From Symbiopectobacterium purcellii (GTDB lineage: Bacteria; Pseudomonadota; Gammaproteobacteria; Enterobacterales; Enterobacteriaceae), in the NCBI RefSeq assembly GCF_019797845.1, contig NZ_CP081864.1, positions 124,001 through 188,000 on the forward strand: a stretch of DNA of 64,000 nt, read 5' to 3'. The position numbers and the translations under genes are program-made. The notes below the pieces were generated by a model that saw nothing but the letters and a program-made list of their open reading frames with translations, ran no database searches and had not been told where the DNA came from. Shown here one piece after another: positions 1-10,459 of the stretch (its first letter is position 1; every line of letters begins with the position of its first letter).

Positions 1-4
1 GAAA

Positions 5-1192
5 ATGGCAACGGAAGGATTACTGTCTCAGCGTATGGCGAGACTGAAAAGCTCGGCGATTCGGGAATTGTTGAAACACAGCAAGATGGATCATGTGATT
101 TCTCTGGCTGGGGGAATTCCTTCAGATGCCTTGTTTGATTTTGAGGGATTAAACCAGGCGACCCAGCGTGCGATTACCGAGCAGCCGAAAAATGCGTTTC
201 AGTATGGTTTGACAGAAGGCAGCGATACGCTGCGTGTGCGTATTGCTGAACTGTGCGCGCTGCGCGGTGTGAAAACCCACGCCGACGATATGGTGGTCAC
301 GGCTGGCTCGCAGCAGGCGTTGGATCTGGTGATGCGCTCGCTGATTGACCCGAATGATGTGGTGGTGGTGGAACGCCCGACCTATCTGGCGGCACTGCAA
401 ACGCTGGAACTGGCAGAAGCGCGCGTGATGTCGGTCGCGTCTGACAAAGACGGCATGGTGGTGGACGAGCTGGAAACCCTGCTGCACACCCAGCGCATCA
501 AAGCGGTGTATCTGGTGCCGAACTTTGGTAATCCGAGCGGCGTGGTGCTGAATGAAGCCCGTCGTCGCCAGTTGATTACCCTCGCCGATCGCTACGGCTT
601 TGTGATCATTGAAGATGACCCCTACGGAGAACTGCGTTTCACCGACGAGCGCAACCCGACGCTGTTCCAGCTTGGGCAAGAGATGCTGGGCCACAACGAT
701 GCGGTGATCTACACCTCCACCTTCTCAAAAATTCTGGCGCCGGGCCTGCGCCTCGGCTGGGCCATCCTGCCGCAGTGGCTGCTGCATAAAGTGGCGACCA
801 TCAAGCAGGCGGCAGATTTGCATGCCAGCTCGCTGTCGCAAACCATCGCGGAATACTATCTGGCATCGGGGCGTTTACCGACCCAAATCGACAAGATTCG
901 CGAAGCCTACAAGCACAAGGGTGAACTGCTGGGATCGCTGATTGAGCAAGAGCTGGGCGATGTGATCGCTTTCAACAAACCCAAAGGCGGCATGTTCCTG
1001 TGGGCGCGCTTCCGCGAGCCGTTCAACACCACGCAGTGGCTGGAAAAAACGCTGGAACAGGGCGTAGTGTTCGTGCCGGGTGAATTCTTCTTCCCGGAAC
1101 GCCCTGATTACGCCACGCTGCGTTTTTCGTTTGCTACCGCAACGGATGAGCAGATGCACGAGGCGGTTGCTCGCCTGAAACGCGCACTCTAA
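5..1192 (+). CDS. PLP-dependent aminotransferase, class I/II (2-aminoadipate aminotransferase-like)
   Basis: The 395-residue protein is a fold-type I pyridoxal-phosphate aminotransferase of the kind often annotated as 2-aminoadipate or aromatic aminotransferase. Visible landmarks are YGLTEG near residue 67, PNFGNPSG near 172, the cofactor-binding EDDPYGEL near 203-210 and the Schiff-base lysine K242 in STFSKILAPGLR. There is no N-terminal GntR-type HTH domain, so it is the stand-alone enzyme and not a MocR fusion. The ATG lies four bases from the left edge, so its ribosome binding site and upstream neighbour cannot be seen. The donor and acceptor substrates cannot be deduced from sequence. 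It is convergent with the next gene. Confidence 0.85.
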   Translation: MATEGLLSQRMARLKSSAIRELLKHSKMDHVISLAGGIPSDALFDFEGLNQATQRAITEQPKNAFQYGLTEGSDTLRVRIAELCALRGVKTHADDMVVTAGSQQALDLVMRSLIDPNDVVVVERPTYLAALQTLELAEARVMSVASDKDGMVVDELETLLHTQRIKAVYLVPNFGNPSGVVLNEARRRQLITLADRYGFVIIEDDPYGELRFTDERNPTLFQLGQEMLGHNDAVIYTSTFSKILAPGLRLGWAILPQWLLHKVATIKQAADLHASSLSQTIAEYYLASGRLPTQIDKIREAYKHKGELLGSLIEQELGDVIAFNKPKGGMFLWARFREPFNTTQWLEKTLEQGVVFVPGEFFFPERPDYATLRFSFATATDEQMHEAVARLKRAL

Positions 1193-1209
1193 GTTGAGTG
1201 GTGTACCAA

Positions 1210-1233
1210 AACCGCTGCCGGTGGGCAGCGGTT
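1210..1233. terminator. Hairpin between the aminotransferase and LysR genes
   Basis: A perfect 10-bp stem (AACCGCTGCC / GGCAGCGGTT) with a GGTG loop lies between two convergent genes. Read on the minus strand it runs into TTTT, so it most likely terminates the LysR transcript. The T-run is short on the plus strand. Confidence 0.55.
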
Positions 1234-1255
1234 GCTTCCGACGTTAAACCGCGCC

Positions 1256-2170
1256 TCAGCACAGTTGCCGAATCAGATGCGGCAGTTCCTGACTGACGAT
1301 TTCCAGCAACGCATCGCGCGCCGCATCTGGCGCATTTCCTACCCACGCCACCGCCAGCGGTAAGGCAGTAAACGCCCCTTCACCATGATCGATAGTCACA
1401 AAACGCACGTGCGGGGTTGCCATGCGCGCCGCCCAGCGCGGCATGATGGCTCCCCCCACTTTGCTTGCCACCATACTGAGGATGGTTTGTTTTTCATCGA
1501 CAAGTTGCACAATATGCGGTTTAAGCCCGGCCGCGTTGAACAGCTTGATGGTGACATCGTGGCTGTGCGGTCGTGCGCGGCGCGCCGGTACGATCAGCGG
1601 CAGCGTGGCGATATCCTCAATGGTCACGCTGCGGCGCGTCGCTAACGGATGGCGCTCGGCGATGGCGAGCACCACATTTTCATGGAGCAGAAAGCGGGTA
1701 GTGAGTTGCGGATCGCTCTCTTTCATCGGGCGGATAAATGCCATATCCAGTTGGCCGGATTTCAACTTGGGCAGCAGTTGCGCCGTTTTGTTTTCATCGA
1801 TGCGCACATCCACATCGGGGCAGGCGTGACGAAATGCGGGTAGCAGGTGAGGCACCAGCGCAATCGCCGCGCTGTCGATGGCCCCAATGCGCAGGGTGTG
1901 TGCCTGAAGGCGTCCCTGACGGCGAAAGTGGGCTTCCAGCGCATCCACCTCAGCCACGATTTTCTTCCCTTCTTCCAACAGCTTGTGGCCGTGTGCCGTA
2001 AGCGCCACGCTGCGCGTGGAGCGCACAAACAGACGCACATTGAGGCTTTCTTCCAACAGGCGGATATGACGTCCGAGGGCGGAGGGCAGCATATCAAGCT
2101 GCTGGGCCGCGTGGCCGAAGTGTAGTGCATCTGCCACCGCAATAAAGCAGCGCAACTGGCGGAGTTCCAT
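1256..2170 (-). CDS. LysR-family transcriptional regulator
   Basis: This is a typical LysR-type regulator of 304 residues. The N-terminal winged HTH begins MELRQLRCFIAVADALHFG, followed by an effector-binding domain of two alpha/beta lobes. I chose the ATG at 2170 because GAGGG lies seven bases upstream; a TTG two codons earlier is also open. The gene is divergent from the tartrate-type permease/ttdAB/FAH cluster across a 382-bp gap containing an LTTR-like dyad. By the usual LysR arrangement it is the likely regulator of that cluster, with its substrate or a product as inducer. That role is inferred from position only. Confidence 0.88.
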   Translation of the reverse strand: MELRQLRCFIAVADALHFGHAAQQLDMLPSALGRHIRLLEESLNVRLFVRSTRSVALTAHGHKLLEEGKKIVAEVDALEAHFRRQGRLQAHTLRIGAIDSAAIALVPHLLPAFRHACPDVDVRIDENKTAQLLPKLKSGQLDMAFIRPMKESDPQLTTRFLLHENVVLAIAERHPLATRRSVTIEDIATLPLIVPARRARPHSHDVTIKLFNAAGLKPHIVQLVDEKQTILSMVASKVGGAIMPRWAARMATPHVRFVTIDHGEGAFTALPLAVAWVGNAPDAARDALLEIVSQELPHLIRQLC

Positions 2171-2552
2171 GGGCAACCCTCAGTAGTAGGTAGAGCGAGC
2201 GCGTAGATAATAGCGCCGTTTTTAGCCTGAACAAGCGGTGAAAAAACGCTCACGTTGTTGGCGGTGATCCCTATCACAGAACCGTAAGACGCAAAACGGG
2301 GGAGATTGTTAATAACCCGTATCTCAGCTGTGTGTTTTTATCGCATTTCCACATTAAAAATAGGTGAATATTGATCGCCATCATCGAATTCAGCACCGCC
2401 CTGATGACGCCGCTGGATTATGCAAATTATTTATATAATCCCAGGTGAATGATCCCGCCACGGTTCTGACGCATAGTCTGATCAGAAATAACGTGTATTA
2501 ACCAGTCTTATTATTTTTTTCCTACTCTTACCCTATTATTCTGGAATGCATA
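2171..2552. other. Divergent intergenic region, LysR / tartrate-type cluster
   Basis: This 382-bp AT-rich gap has no plausible gene. It must hold the promoters of both divergent units. The one clear structure is the inverted repeat at 2415-2441, listed separately. Confidence 0.6.
2415..2441. promoter_or_regulatory. Candidate LysR-type operator (dyad)
   Basis: A perfect 7-bp inverted repeat, GGATTAT / ATAATCC, flanks a 13-bp AT-rich spacer. The architecture matches LTTR boxes. It lies about 110 bp upstream of the permease start and about 245 bp from the LysR start. The link to this regulator is inference. Confidence 0.4.
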
Positions 2553-3860
2553 ATGAAAACAGATATTGAAAGTGTGACGCTGAAAAAGATCACCTGGCGG
2601 ATTATACCCTATGTCATGGTGGTTTATTTTGTCGGCTTTTTTGACCGTATTAATATTGGTTTTGCCGCGTTAACCATGAATCAGGATTTAGGTTTTTCCG
2701 ATGCGGTTTTTGGTTTGGGTGCGGGTTTATTTTTTCTCGGTTATTTTCTTACGGATGTACCTTCTAACATTATTTTGCAGAAAGTCGGTCCACGTATTTG
2801 GCTGACGCGTATTTTGTTGAGCTGGGCCGTGATCACCGCATTTATGATTACTGTGAAAACCGTAGAAGGTTTTTATATTCTGCGTTTTTTGCTGGGTGTC
2901 GCGGAAGCCGGTTCTTTCTCCGGCATTATTCTCTACCTCAGCACCTGGTTTCCAATGAAACGGCGGGCGCAGATGATCGCCCTGTTTATGGCCGCCGCCC
3001 CGATTTCTGCGATGGTTGGCTCACCGCTGGCAGGGGCTATTCTTAGCGCGCACGGTGCGCTTGGTCTGGCGGGCTGGCAGTTAATGTTCCTGATTTGTAC
3101 CGTCGCGGCGACCCTAATGGGGGTGTTTACCTGATTCTATGTTAACGACAAGCCGGAGAAAAACCGCTGGTTGACGGCGGAAGAAACCCAGTGGTTGGTG
3201 GCGACGCTGGCGGCGGAAAAACAGAACAAAGGTGACGTAGTTAAAGTCAGTATCTGGAAAGGGCTGACGGATATTCGTGTTCTGACGCTGGCGGTGGTCT
3301 ATTTCGGCACCTCTGCCGGGCTTTATTCTCTCAATATCTGGTCGCCGCAGTTCATTAAATCCTTTGGTTTGAGCACCATGGAGATTGGCCTTGTCAATGC
3401 GGTGCCTTCGGCCATGGCCGCGATTGCGATGGTACTGTGGGCGCGTCATTCCGATAAAACCAAAGAGCGCACCTGGCATGTGGTGAGCGCCTGCTTACTG
3501 GCGAGCACCGGGTTTGTGCTGGCGGGCTGGGCGCAGTCGTTACCGTTGGCGATTGCCGCACTTATCATGGCCAATATGGGAATTTCTTCCTGTAAACCGC
3601 CGATCTGGAGTATCCCGTCGCTTTTCTTGAGCGGGCCTGCCGCTGCTGCCGGACTGGCTGCCATCAACTCTATCGGTAATCTGGGCGGCTTTGCGGGCCC
3701 CGCGCTGATCGGCTGGCTGAAAAGCAACACCGGTAGCTTTTCCATTGCGCTGTATTGCGTCGCGGGCATGTTGGTGGTTTCCGCGCTATTAACCCTGTCT
3801 ATTGAAGTGCGTCGTCGTCGTGACGAAGCAAAACTTGAATTAACCCATTCAACGAAATAA
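2553..3860 (+). pseudogene. MFS permease of the anion:cation symporter family (tartrate transporter TtuB-like), interrupted by in-frame TGA
   Basis: The two open segments 2553-3134 and 3171-3860 are in the same frame and join into one 435-codon transporter with about 12 membrane segments. The first helix pair carries the family signature FDRINIGFAALTMNQDLGF. A single TGA at 3132-3134 interrupts the central cytoplasmic loop, between ...LMGVFT and FYVNDKPEKNRW. Related permeases usually have Trp before this FY, so TGG to TGA is the simplest change. Such permeases import tartrate or similar hydroxy acids. The gene heads the ttdA-ttdB-FAH unit, whose next start follows 32 bp later. Unless the stop is read through or is a sequencing error, transport by this protein is lost. 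Confidence 0.85.
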
Positions 3861-3892
3861 AGCCGTATCTGTTTTTTATTGGAGGTTGTGTG

Positions 3893-4795
3893 ATGTCTCA
3901 AAATGATGTGTCGACATTGACAGAGATAATGACCCGCTTTACCGGGTACGTTGGCAAACGCCTGCCAACCGATGTCATCAAGAAACTGGAAGAATTACGC
4001 AGTAAGGAAAAAGATGAACTGTCGCTTGCCAAAGTGGTTTATGACTCGATGTTTGAAAACCAAAAGCAAGCGGATCTATTAGACCGCCCCTGTTGTCAGG
4101 ATACTGGCGTTATTCAGTATTTTATTACAGCAGGCGCGGCATTCCCTTATTTGGGCGAACTGGAAGGCATATTACAGACGGCTACCGAAGAAGCCACGAA
4201 AAAAGCGCCATTACGCCATAATGCGGTCGAAACCTTTATTGAGAAAAATACCGGTACTAATACCGGATCGCGTATTCCGTGGCTCGATTGGGAAATAATT
4301 CCTCATGATGATAGCTGCACCATTGAAGTCTATATGGCGGGGGGCGGCTGTTCATTGCCGGGGGCCGCGAAAGTATTGATGCCGGGCCAGGGCTATGAAG
4401 GTGTTAACCAGTTCGTGTTTGATGTGATCACCTCTTACGGCGTGAATGCCTGTCCGCCACTGCTGGTTGGCGTCGGGGTCTCGACGTCGGTGGAGACGGC
4501 GGCGCGTCTGTCGAAAAAAGCGATTCTACGCCCGGTGGATTCGTCACACCCCAATGCTGATGCGGCGAAGATGGAGAAACTGCTGGAAGAGGGGCTGAAC
4601 AGCGTGGGTCTGGGACCACAAGGACTGGGCGGAGCCTCATCGGTGATGGGGGTCAATATCGAGTCCTCTGCGCGTCACCCTTCCACCATTGGCGTGGCGG
4701 TGTCGACTGGATGCTGGGCGCACCGTCGCGGCACCATCCGCTTCTCTGCTGATTTGTCCTATGAAATTCTTTCCCATAAAGGCGCCGTACTATGA
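3893..4795 (+). CDS. ttdA: L(+)-tartrate dehydratase alpha subunit
   Basis: TtdA and TtdB form an oxygen-sensitive iron-sulfur hydro-lyase that converts L(+)-tartrate to oxaloacetate. The 300-residue protein resembles E. coli TtdA throughout. It has the cluster-ligand region RPCCQDTG near residue 64, [10 protein letters not shown] near 104, [15 protein letters not shown] near 149 and [11 protein letters not shown] near the C terminus. I chose the ATG at 3893 with GGAGG seven bases upstream; a GTG lies one codon earlier. It overlaps ttdB by four bases, which suggests translational coupling. Class I fumarase with split subunits is the main alternative, but the tartrate-type permease next door favours tartrate dehydratase. 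Confidence 0.88.
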   Translation: MSQNDVSTLTEIMTRFTGYVGKRLPTDVIKKLEELRSKEKDELSLAKVVYDSMFENQKQADLLDRPCCQDTGVIQYFITAGAAFPYLGELEGILQTATEEATKKAPLRHNAVETFIEKNTGTNTGSRIPWLDWEIIPHDDSCTIEVYMAGGGCSLPGAAKVLMPGQGYEGVNQFVFDVITSYGVNACPPLLVGVGVSTSVETAARLSKKAILRPVDSSHPNADAAKMEKLLEEGLNSVGLGPQGLGGASSVMGVNIESSARHPSTIGVAVSTGCWAHRRGTIRFSADLSYEILSHKGAVL

Positions 4796-5379
4796 AAAAA
4801 GTGCTTACTACCCCGATTAGCGACGAGGCGTTGGCCGAACTGAACATTGGTGACGTGGTGTACCTGACCGGTACGCTGGTGACCTGCCGCGACGTTGCTC
4901 ACCGCCGTCTGATTGAGCTGGGCCGCGAATTGCCGGTCGATCTGCGTGGTGGCGCCATTTTCCACGCCGGGCCGATTGTGGTGGAAAAGGACGACGGCAG
5001 CTTTGAAATGATCTCCATCGGGCCAACCACCAGCATGCGCATGGAAAAATTCGAGAAAGAGTTTATCGAACAAACCGGCGTGAAGCTGATTGTCGGTAAA
5101 GGCGGCATGGGGCCGAACACCGAAGAGGGCTGCAAAACCTTCAAGGCGGTGCACGCCGTGTTCCCCGGCGGCTGTGCGGTGCTTGCCGCGACCTGCGTTG
5201 AAGAGATTGAGGATGCCCAGTGGCGCGATCTTGGCATGCCCGAAACGTTGTGGGTAAACCGGGTGAAAGCCTTTGGCCCGTTGATTATCTCGATCGACAC
5301 CCACGGTAATAACCTGTTCGAGCAAAACAAGAAGGTCTACAACGCGCGCAAAGCGCCGGTGATTGCGGCCATCAACTAG
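4792..5379 (+). CDS. ttdB: L(+)-tartrate dehydratase beta subunit
   Basis: This is the small subunit of the TtdAB hydro-lyase, a fumarase C-terminal swivelling-domain protein of 195 residues (E. coli TtdB is about 200). Near-identical blocks include [49 protein letters not shown] and [14 protein letters not shown]. The ATG overlaps the ttdA stop (ATGA). The gene closes the dehydratase pair; the FAH-family gene follows after 63 bp that contain a small hairpin (CTGGCGC-GCT-GCGCCAG, 5404-5420) without a T-run. Confidence 0.9.
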   Translation: MKKVLTTPISDEALAELNIGDVVYLTGTLVTCRDVAHRRLIELGRELPVDLRGGAIFHAGPIVVEKDDGSFEMISIGPTTSMRMEKFEKEFIEQTGVKLIVGKGGMGPNTEEGCKTFKAVHAVFPGGCAVLAATCVEEIEDAQWRDLGMPETLWVNRVKAFGPLIISIDTHGNNLFEQNKKVYNARKAPVIAAIN

Positions 5380-5442
5380 CAGATTCGTTTTATCAAATAA
5401 GTTCTGGCGCGCTGCGCCAGTCTGAAACATTGAAGGTAACCT

Positions 5443-6303
5443 ATGAAACTGGCAAGTTTTATTAACCCGGAAACCCGGCAAAAAACCTATGGGCGCATCG
5501 ATGCTGACGGCATCATCGATCTGGGGCGGCGCTTTTCCGACATCTATGCGGATATTCCCGCGGCACTGCGCGCCGGTGCCTTGAAACAGTTTGAGGCGGT
5601 GCAGGGCGCGCCGGACTTTCGCTTTGAGCAGGTCACCTTTTTGCCGGTGATCGAACAGCCGGGAAAAATTCTGTGTGTTGGCATGAACTACATGGAAAAA
5701 CGCATCGAATTCCAACAGACCGTTGACGCGCCAACCCTGTTTATCCGTTTTGCCGATACGCTGTCTGCCCACCGTCAGCCGCTGATGAAGCCGGAATCGA
5801 GCAACGAGTTTGACTATGAAGGTGAACTGGCCGTGGTGATCGGTCAACACGCGGATAACGTCAGTTGTGAAGCGGCGCTGGACGTGGTGGCAGGCTACAG
5901 CTGCTTTATGGATGGCTCGGTGCGCGATATGCAATACACCTGGTTTACCTCCGGCAAAAACTGGCGCCATACCGGCGGGTTTGGTCCCTGGATGGTCACC
6001 GCAGACGAGATTGGCGATCCGCAACAGCTGGATATCAGCACCTTCCTGAACGGTGTGCGCGTGCAGCATGATACCACCAACAATATGGTGCGCTCCGTGG
6101 CGGAGCTGATTGCCTACATTTCACGCTTTACGCCGCTGGCACCGGGGGACGTTATCATCACCGGTTCACCGGGGGGCGTGGGGAAAAAACGCACGCCGCC
6201 GCTGTTTATGAAAGCAGGTGATGTGGTGGAAGTGGAAATCAGCCAGATTGGGCGGCTGGTGAATACGGTTGCCGCAGAGCGTGATGTGTTGGCCTACGCC
6301 TGA
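5443..6303 (+). CDS. Fumarylacetoacetate hydrolase-family protein
   Basis: This 286-residue FAH-superfamily enzyme has the N-terminal cap followed by the metal-binding fold. Landmarks are KILCVGMNYMEKRIEF near residue 74, FDYEGELAVVIG near 123 with the metal-ligand Glu, and VIITGSPGGVGKKRTPP near 237. The family includes acylpyruvases and oxaloacetate decarboxylases. Because TtdAB makes oxaloacetate, a decarboxylase giving pyruvate would complete a short tartrate route. That assignment is inference from context; other carbon-carbon bond hydrolases of the family are possible. The ATG is preceded by AAGGT at good spacing. Confidence 0.85.
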   Translation: MKLASFINPETRQKTYGRIDADGIIDLGRRFSDIYADIPAALRAGALKQFEAVQGAPDFRFEQVTFLPVIEQPGKILCVGMNYMEKRIEFQQTVDAPTLFIRFADTLSAHRQPLMKPESSNEFDYEGELAVVIGQHADNVSCEAALDVVAGYSCFMDGSVRDMQYTWFTSGKNWRHTGGFGPWMVTADEIGDPQQLDISTFLNGVRVQHDTTNNMVRSVAELIAYISRFTPLAPGDVIITGSPGGVGKKRTPPLFMKAGDVVEVEISQIGRLVNTVAAERDVLAYA

Positions 6304-6306
6304 GGC

Positions 6307-6330
6307 GGCTCCCAGCGTGGTCTGGGAGCC
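6307..6330. terminator. Convergent hairpin after the FAH gene
   Basis: A perfect 9-bp stem (GGCTCCCAG / CTGGGAGCC) with a six-base loop separates the FAH gene from the convergent chemoreceptor gene. No T-run follows on either strand, so termination is plausible but not assured. Confidence 0.45.
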
Positions 6331-6336
6331 TGTGCG

Positions 6337-7989
6337 CTAAAACTGTGTCCAGTTCTCCCGGCTGCCCTGTGGTAGCGGGAGTTCGCGCGCTGGCGGGGAG
6401 CTTTGGGGCGTGGTGTGGGGCGGTAATGCCTTGCTGCTTGAGGCAATACGGAACATTTGCATCAGTGCTACCAGGTTGGCTGCCTGATCGTTCAGGCTTC
6501 CGGCCGCGCTGGCCGACTGTTCGACCAACGCGGCATTTTGTTGAGTCACGCGATCGAGCTGGTTGATTGCGCTGTGAACCTGCTCGATGCCCGACTCCTG
6601 TTCCCGCGTGGTTCCCCCGATGGTGGCGATCAGGTGGGCGACTTCACTTGCCTGAGCCACCAACGATGCAATGGTACTACCGGTCTCTTCAACCAGCGTA
6701 GATCCGGCATTCACGGTTTCGACGCTGTTATGGATCAGCGTTTTGATTTCCTTGGCGGCGGAGGCCGAGCGCTGCGCCAGTGAGCGAACCTCACCGGCCA
6801 CCACGGCAAAACCGCGCCCTTGCTCGCCCGCACGGGCGGCCTCGACGGCGGCGTTTAGCGCCAGAATATTGGTTTGAAACGCAATGCCATCAATTACGCC
6901 GATAATATCGCTGATTTGGCCGGAACTGGCGGTAATGGCTTTCATGGTCGCCACGATCTGGTTAACGGCTTCTCCGCCTTTCGCCGCTGTGGCACTGGCC
7001 TGATTAGCGAGCTGTGTGGCGCTGTGTACCGCATCGGCGTTTTGACGTACCGCCTGGCTTATCTGTTCCATTGCGGCGGCAGTTTGCTGCAAATTTGCCG
7101 CCTGCTCTTCTGTGCGTTGGCTCAGATCGGTACTGCCGATGGCAATCTCGCTGGAGCCGGTGGCGATGGATTCGCTACTGTGCCGCACCTGCTCCACCAT
7201 GGCGCTCAAACTGTTACGCATGGTGTTCATGGCGGCCAGCATGCTGCTGCTGTCGTTAGCGCGCAAGGTAATCGCTGTGGCTAAATCACCTTGAGCGACT
7301 TGCTGAGTAATGAGGGTTGCATAGGCCGGTTCGCCACCCAGTTGTTTTTTCAAGGTATAGGCTATCAGGAAGGCGATCAGCGCACCCAGCACCGTTGCCA
7401 GCAGCGCCAGAAGTAACATCAGGTTTCCACCATTGCTGGCCTGCGCCATGGCTTGTTGGGCCAGCTTTATCGCCTGAGCTTTTTGCAGTTCAATCATTTC
7501 ATCCAGCGTTTTGAACACCGGTAACTGCGCGCGCCGCATCTCATCCAGCTTCATTTTTTCTTCCGCGTTATCGCTGAGTTCTCGGGCAACGGCTTCGCTG
7601 ACCGCTTTCATATAGGCTGGGAGTACCTGACCAAGCTGTGCCAACAGTGCTTTCCCGGCGGGAATGCTGGCATTGTGGTTCAATGTTTCCAGTAGCTCAG
7701 TATTCCGGGCAATCGTAAGGTCAATCACCCGCTTCTCTTCCAGTTTACGGGCACGATCCTGATACAGCGCCATATTGCGCACGGAACGGGCGACGGCATC
7801 AAATCCGGTTTTTAATTCCTGCGTGATTAACAGATTATTAAGCGAACGGTTGGCGAGCAGTTCAATATCTTTACCCAGTGAAATCAACTGAGAGCGACCA
7901 AGAATGGCCACGCACACGCTGATGATAATCACTGACGCAAAGCCCGAGCCCAACATGGTGTTGACTTTCATCTTTTTAATAAATTGCAT
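6337..7989 (-). CDS. Methyl-accepting chemotaxis protein (MCP 1 of 3)
   Basis: This 550-residue chemoreceptor has membrane helices near residues 10-30 and 190-212, enclosing a four-helix-bundle type periplasmic sensor. A HAMP domain follows from about 212. The long signalling coiled coil has the conserved tip [20 protein letters not shown] and methylation-region motifs such as [13 protein letters not shown]. The protein ends in NWTQF, a xWxxF pentapeptide of the kind that tethers CheR and CheB, so it looks like a high-abundance-type receptor. The ligand is unknown. It is the most downstream of three tandem paralogues with separate upstream regions. I saw no convincing sigma-28 promoter. Confidence 0.93.
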   Translation of the reverse strand: MQFIKKMKVNTMLGSGFASVIIISVCVAILGRSQLISLGKDIELLANRSLNNLLITQELKTGFDAVARSVRNMALYQDRARKLEEKRVIDLTIARNTELLETLNHNASIPAGKALLAQLGQVLPAYMKAVSEAVARELSDNAEEKMKLDEMRRAQLPVFKTLDEMIELQKAQAIKLAQQAMAQASNGGNLMLLLALLATVLGALIAFLIAYTLKKQLGGEPAYATLITQQVAQGDLATAITLRANDSSSMLAAMNTMRNSLSAMVEQVRHSSESIATGSSEIAIGSTDLSQRTEEQAANLQQTAAAMEQISQAVRQNADAVHSATQLANQASATAAKGGEAVNQIVATMKAITASSGQISDIIGVIDGIAFQTNILALNAAVEAARAGEQGRGFAVVAGEVRSLAQRSASAAKEIKTLIHNSVETVNAGSTLVEETGSTIASLVAQASEVAHLIATIGGTTREQESGIEQVHSAINQLDRVTQQNAALVEQSASAAGSLNDQAANLVALMQMFRIASSSKALPPHTTPQSSPPARELPLPQGSRENWTQF

Positions 7990-8426
<437 letters not shown>

Positions 8427-10064
8427 TTAGAAACGTTCCCACTGTGCACCCTGCATTAGCTTGGGCGTTGGCGTTATGATGGTTTTTACAGGTGCCTGCG
8501 GCGCTAACGATTGGCGTTGTACATGACTGCCCGCGCGCAAGCGAAATACGTGCATCAAATCAACCAGACTGGCCGATTGTTCGTTAAGGCTGTCAGCGGC
8601 GCTGGCAGATTCTTCCACCAGCGCGGCATTTTGCTGTGTGACCTGATCGAGCTGTGCGATGCCCGCTTCCTGTTCCTGCGTGGTAACGCCGATTTCGGCA
8701 ATCAGGTTTGCGACGCTATGGGCCTGACGCACGGATGCCTCAAGGGTGGCTCCCGCATGTTCAACCTGCTGTGAGCCGCTACCCACCTTCTCAACGCTAT
8801 CGCTAATCAGCGTTTTGATCTCTTTGGCCGCAGACGCAGAACGTTGCGCCAGTGAACGAACTTCTCCGGCAACCACGGCAAAGCCGCGCCCTTGCTCCCC
8901 GGCGCGCGCTGCTTCGACCGCCGCGTTCAGCGCCAGAATATTGGTCTGAAAAGCAATGCCGTCAATAACCCCGATAATATCGCCAATCTTGCTGGAACTG
9001 GCGGCGATATCCTTCATGGTTGACACAATATGATTGACGGCTTCACCGCTCTGGGCGGCAGTGGTGCTGGCCTGATGGGCTAATTGTGTGGCGTTGCGTA
9101 CGGTCTCGCCGCTTTGGCGCACCGTTTGGCTAATCTGCTCCATGGCGGCGGCGGTTTGTTGCAAGCTAGCGGCTTGCTCTTCCGTGCGTTGGCTGAGGTC
9201 GGCGCTGCCTGCGGCAATCTGGCTGGAGCCTGTTGCGATAGCTTCGCTGCTTTGCCGCACCTGATCCACCATGTCGCTCAAGCTGTTGCGCATCTCATTC
9301 AGAGAGGCCAGCATACTGCTGCTGTCGTTGGCGCGCAGCGTAATCTCCACCGCCAGATTGCCTTGGGCAATGTGGGTTGCATAGGCAAGTTCACCGCCCA
9401 GTTGTTGGCGCAGTGTGCGGGTGACCAGAAAGGAGACCAATGCCCCTAGCAACGCCGCCGCGATAGCCAGCGTTAGAATCAGATTCCCACCTCGCTCGGC
9501 CTGCGCAATGGTGCTTTGCGTGGTTGCCAACGCCTGCGCTTTCTGCACCTCCACCATGCTGTCCAGCGCGGCGAACACCGGTTTTTGCGTAGGCACCATG
9601 CGATTGAGAATGGTGTCACCGGTGCGGGCATGTTCATTCGGGTCGTCGGAGAGCCCCAATACCAGTGCCTCGTTTACCGCCTGGATGTAGGCAGGGCGCG
9701 CCTGGTTAAGCTGTTGCATCGATTGTCGAGCGGCAGGCGTTGACAGGTTTTTATCCAACGTGGCTAAAACGGCCGTGTTGTGGGCTATACGCTCATCAAC
9801 AAGCTGTTTTTCCACTACTCTTTTTTGCCGATCGGGCTGTAGAGCGATGTTGCGCACAGTGCGGGCGACGGTGTCAAAGCTGCTTTTCACATCCTGAATC
9901 AGCAGCAGATTGGCAAGCGAGTCGCTGGAGAGCGCCTCCATGTTATTTCCCAGGGATACCAACTGTGACCGACCTAAAATGGCGACCAAAAGACCGATAA
10001 TAATAACGCCGCTAAAGCCCGCGCCTAGTAGGGTACCGATCTTCATGGTTTTTATAATGCGCAT
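8427..10064 (-). CDS. Methyl-accepting chemotaxis protein (MCP 2 of 3)
   Basis: This is a 545-residue paralogue of MCP 1 with the same plan: TM1 near 10-30, four-helix-bundle sensor, TM2 near 197-217, HAMP, signalling coiled coil. It ends in QWERF, a CheR/CheB-docking type pentapeptide. Aligned by eye with its neighbours, it lacks four residues at the start of HAMP ([12 protein letters not shown] against [16 protein letters not shown] in MCP 1). It also lacks exactly seven residues in the descending signalling helix (AGIAQLDQV against [16 protein letters not shown]). The ATG has AAGGAG at ideal spacing. The ligand is unknown. Confidence 0.93.
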   Translation of the reverse strand: MRIIKTMKIGTLLGAGFSGVIIIGLLVAILGRSQLVSLGNNMEALSSDSLANLLLIQDVKSSFDTVARTVRNIALQPDRQKRVVEKQLVDERIAHNTAVLATLDKNLSTPAARQSMQQLNQARPAYIQAVNEALVLGLSDDPNEHARTGDTILNRMVPTQKPVFAALDSMVEVQKAQALATTQSTIAQAERGGNLILTLAIAAALLGALVSFLVTRTLRQQLGGELAYATHIAQGNLAVEITLRANDSSSMLASLNEMRNSLSDMVDQVRQSSEAIATGSSQIAAGSADLSQRTEEQAASLQQTAAAMEQISQTVRQSGETVRNATQLAHQASTTAAQSGEAVNHIVSTMKDIAASSSKIGDIIGVIDGIAFQTNILALNAAVEAARAGEQGRGFAVVAGEVRSLAQRSASAAKEIKTLISDSVEKVGSGSQQVEHAGATLEASVRQAHSVANLIAEIGVTTQEQEAGIAQLDQVTQQNAALVEESASAADSLNEQSASLVDLMHVFRLRAGSHVQRQSLAPQAPVKTIITPTPKLMQGAQWERF

Positions 10065-10459
10065 AACGCTCCTTAATTAAACAATGTCCTGTGGGATGCG
10101 AATTTCTTTAATGCCGTATTTACGCCATAGGGGGAGGGATGTTTTATGCAAATAACGGCGATGAAAAACGCTATTTTTTTGTTGGGCGAAATAACGCGCC
10201 ATTATTAGGAATATTTCAGGAAAAATAAACGGATAAAAATAGGTAGTTTTACCGGTGAGGGAAATAATAGTGACTGGCGGCTTACCGCTTTATTTTCTTT
10301 TTGTTTTATAATTTTATGATGAATGTAATCAAATATTCCTTTAATTTGATTTAAGAAAAAAGAATAACGCTTTCGCGCAAGGTGTATTTAGTATCACGTT
10401 AGCGGTATGTTTCTCTGGTGTGTTGCTATAAACGATGCCGCCGATATAGCGTGGTGCGG
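10065..10459. other. Intergenic region between MCP 2 and MCP 3
   Basis: The 395 bp are strongly AT-rich, especially 10140-10400. I find no gene, repeat or clear terminator. It should contain the MCP 2 promoter. Confidence 0.5.

Noticed and set aside
3132..3134. Selenocysteine at the TGA of the permease
   Set aside because: No SECIS-like hairpin is apparent directly after the codon, the site is a loop Trp in relatives, and MFS permeases are not selenoproteins.
4759..6069. Long 436-codon minus-strand frame opposite ttdB and the FAH gene
   Set aside because: It is rich in His/Arg with no domain and mirrors two well-supported genes; it is a codon-bias shadow.
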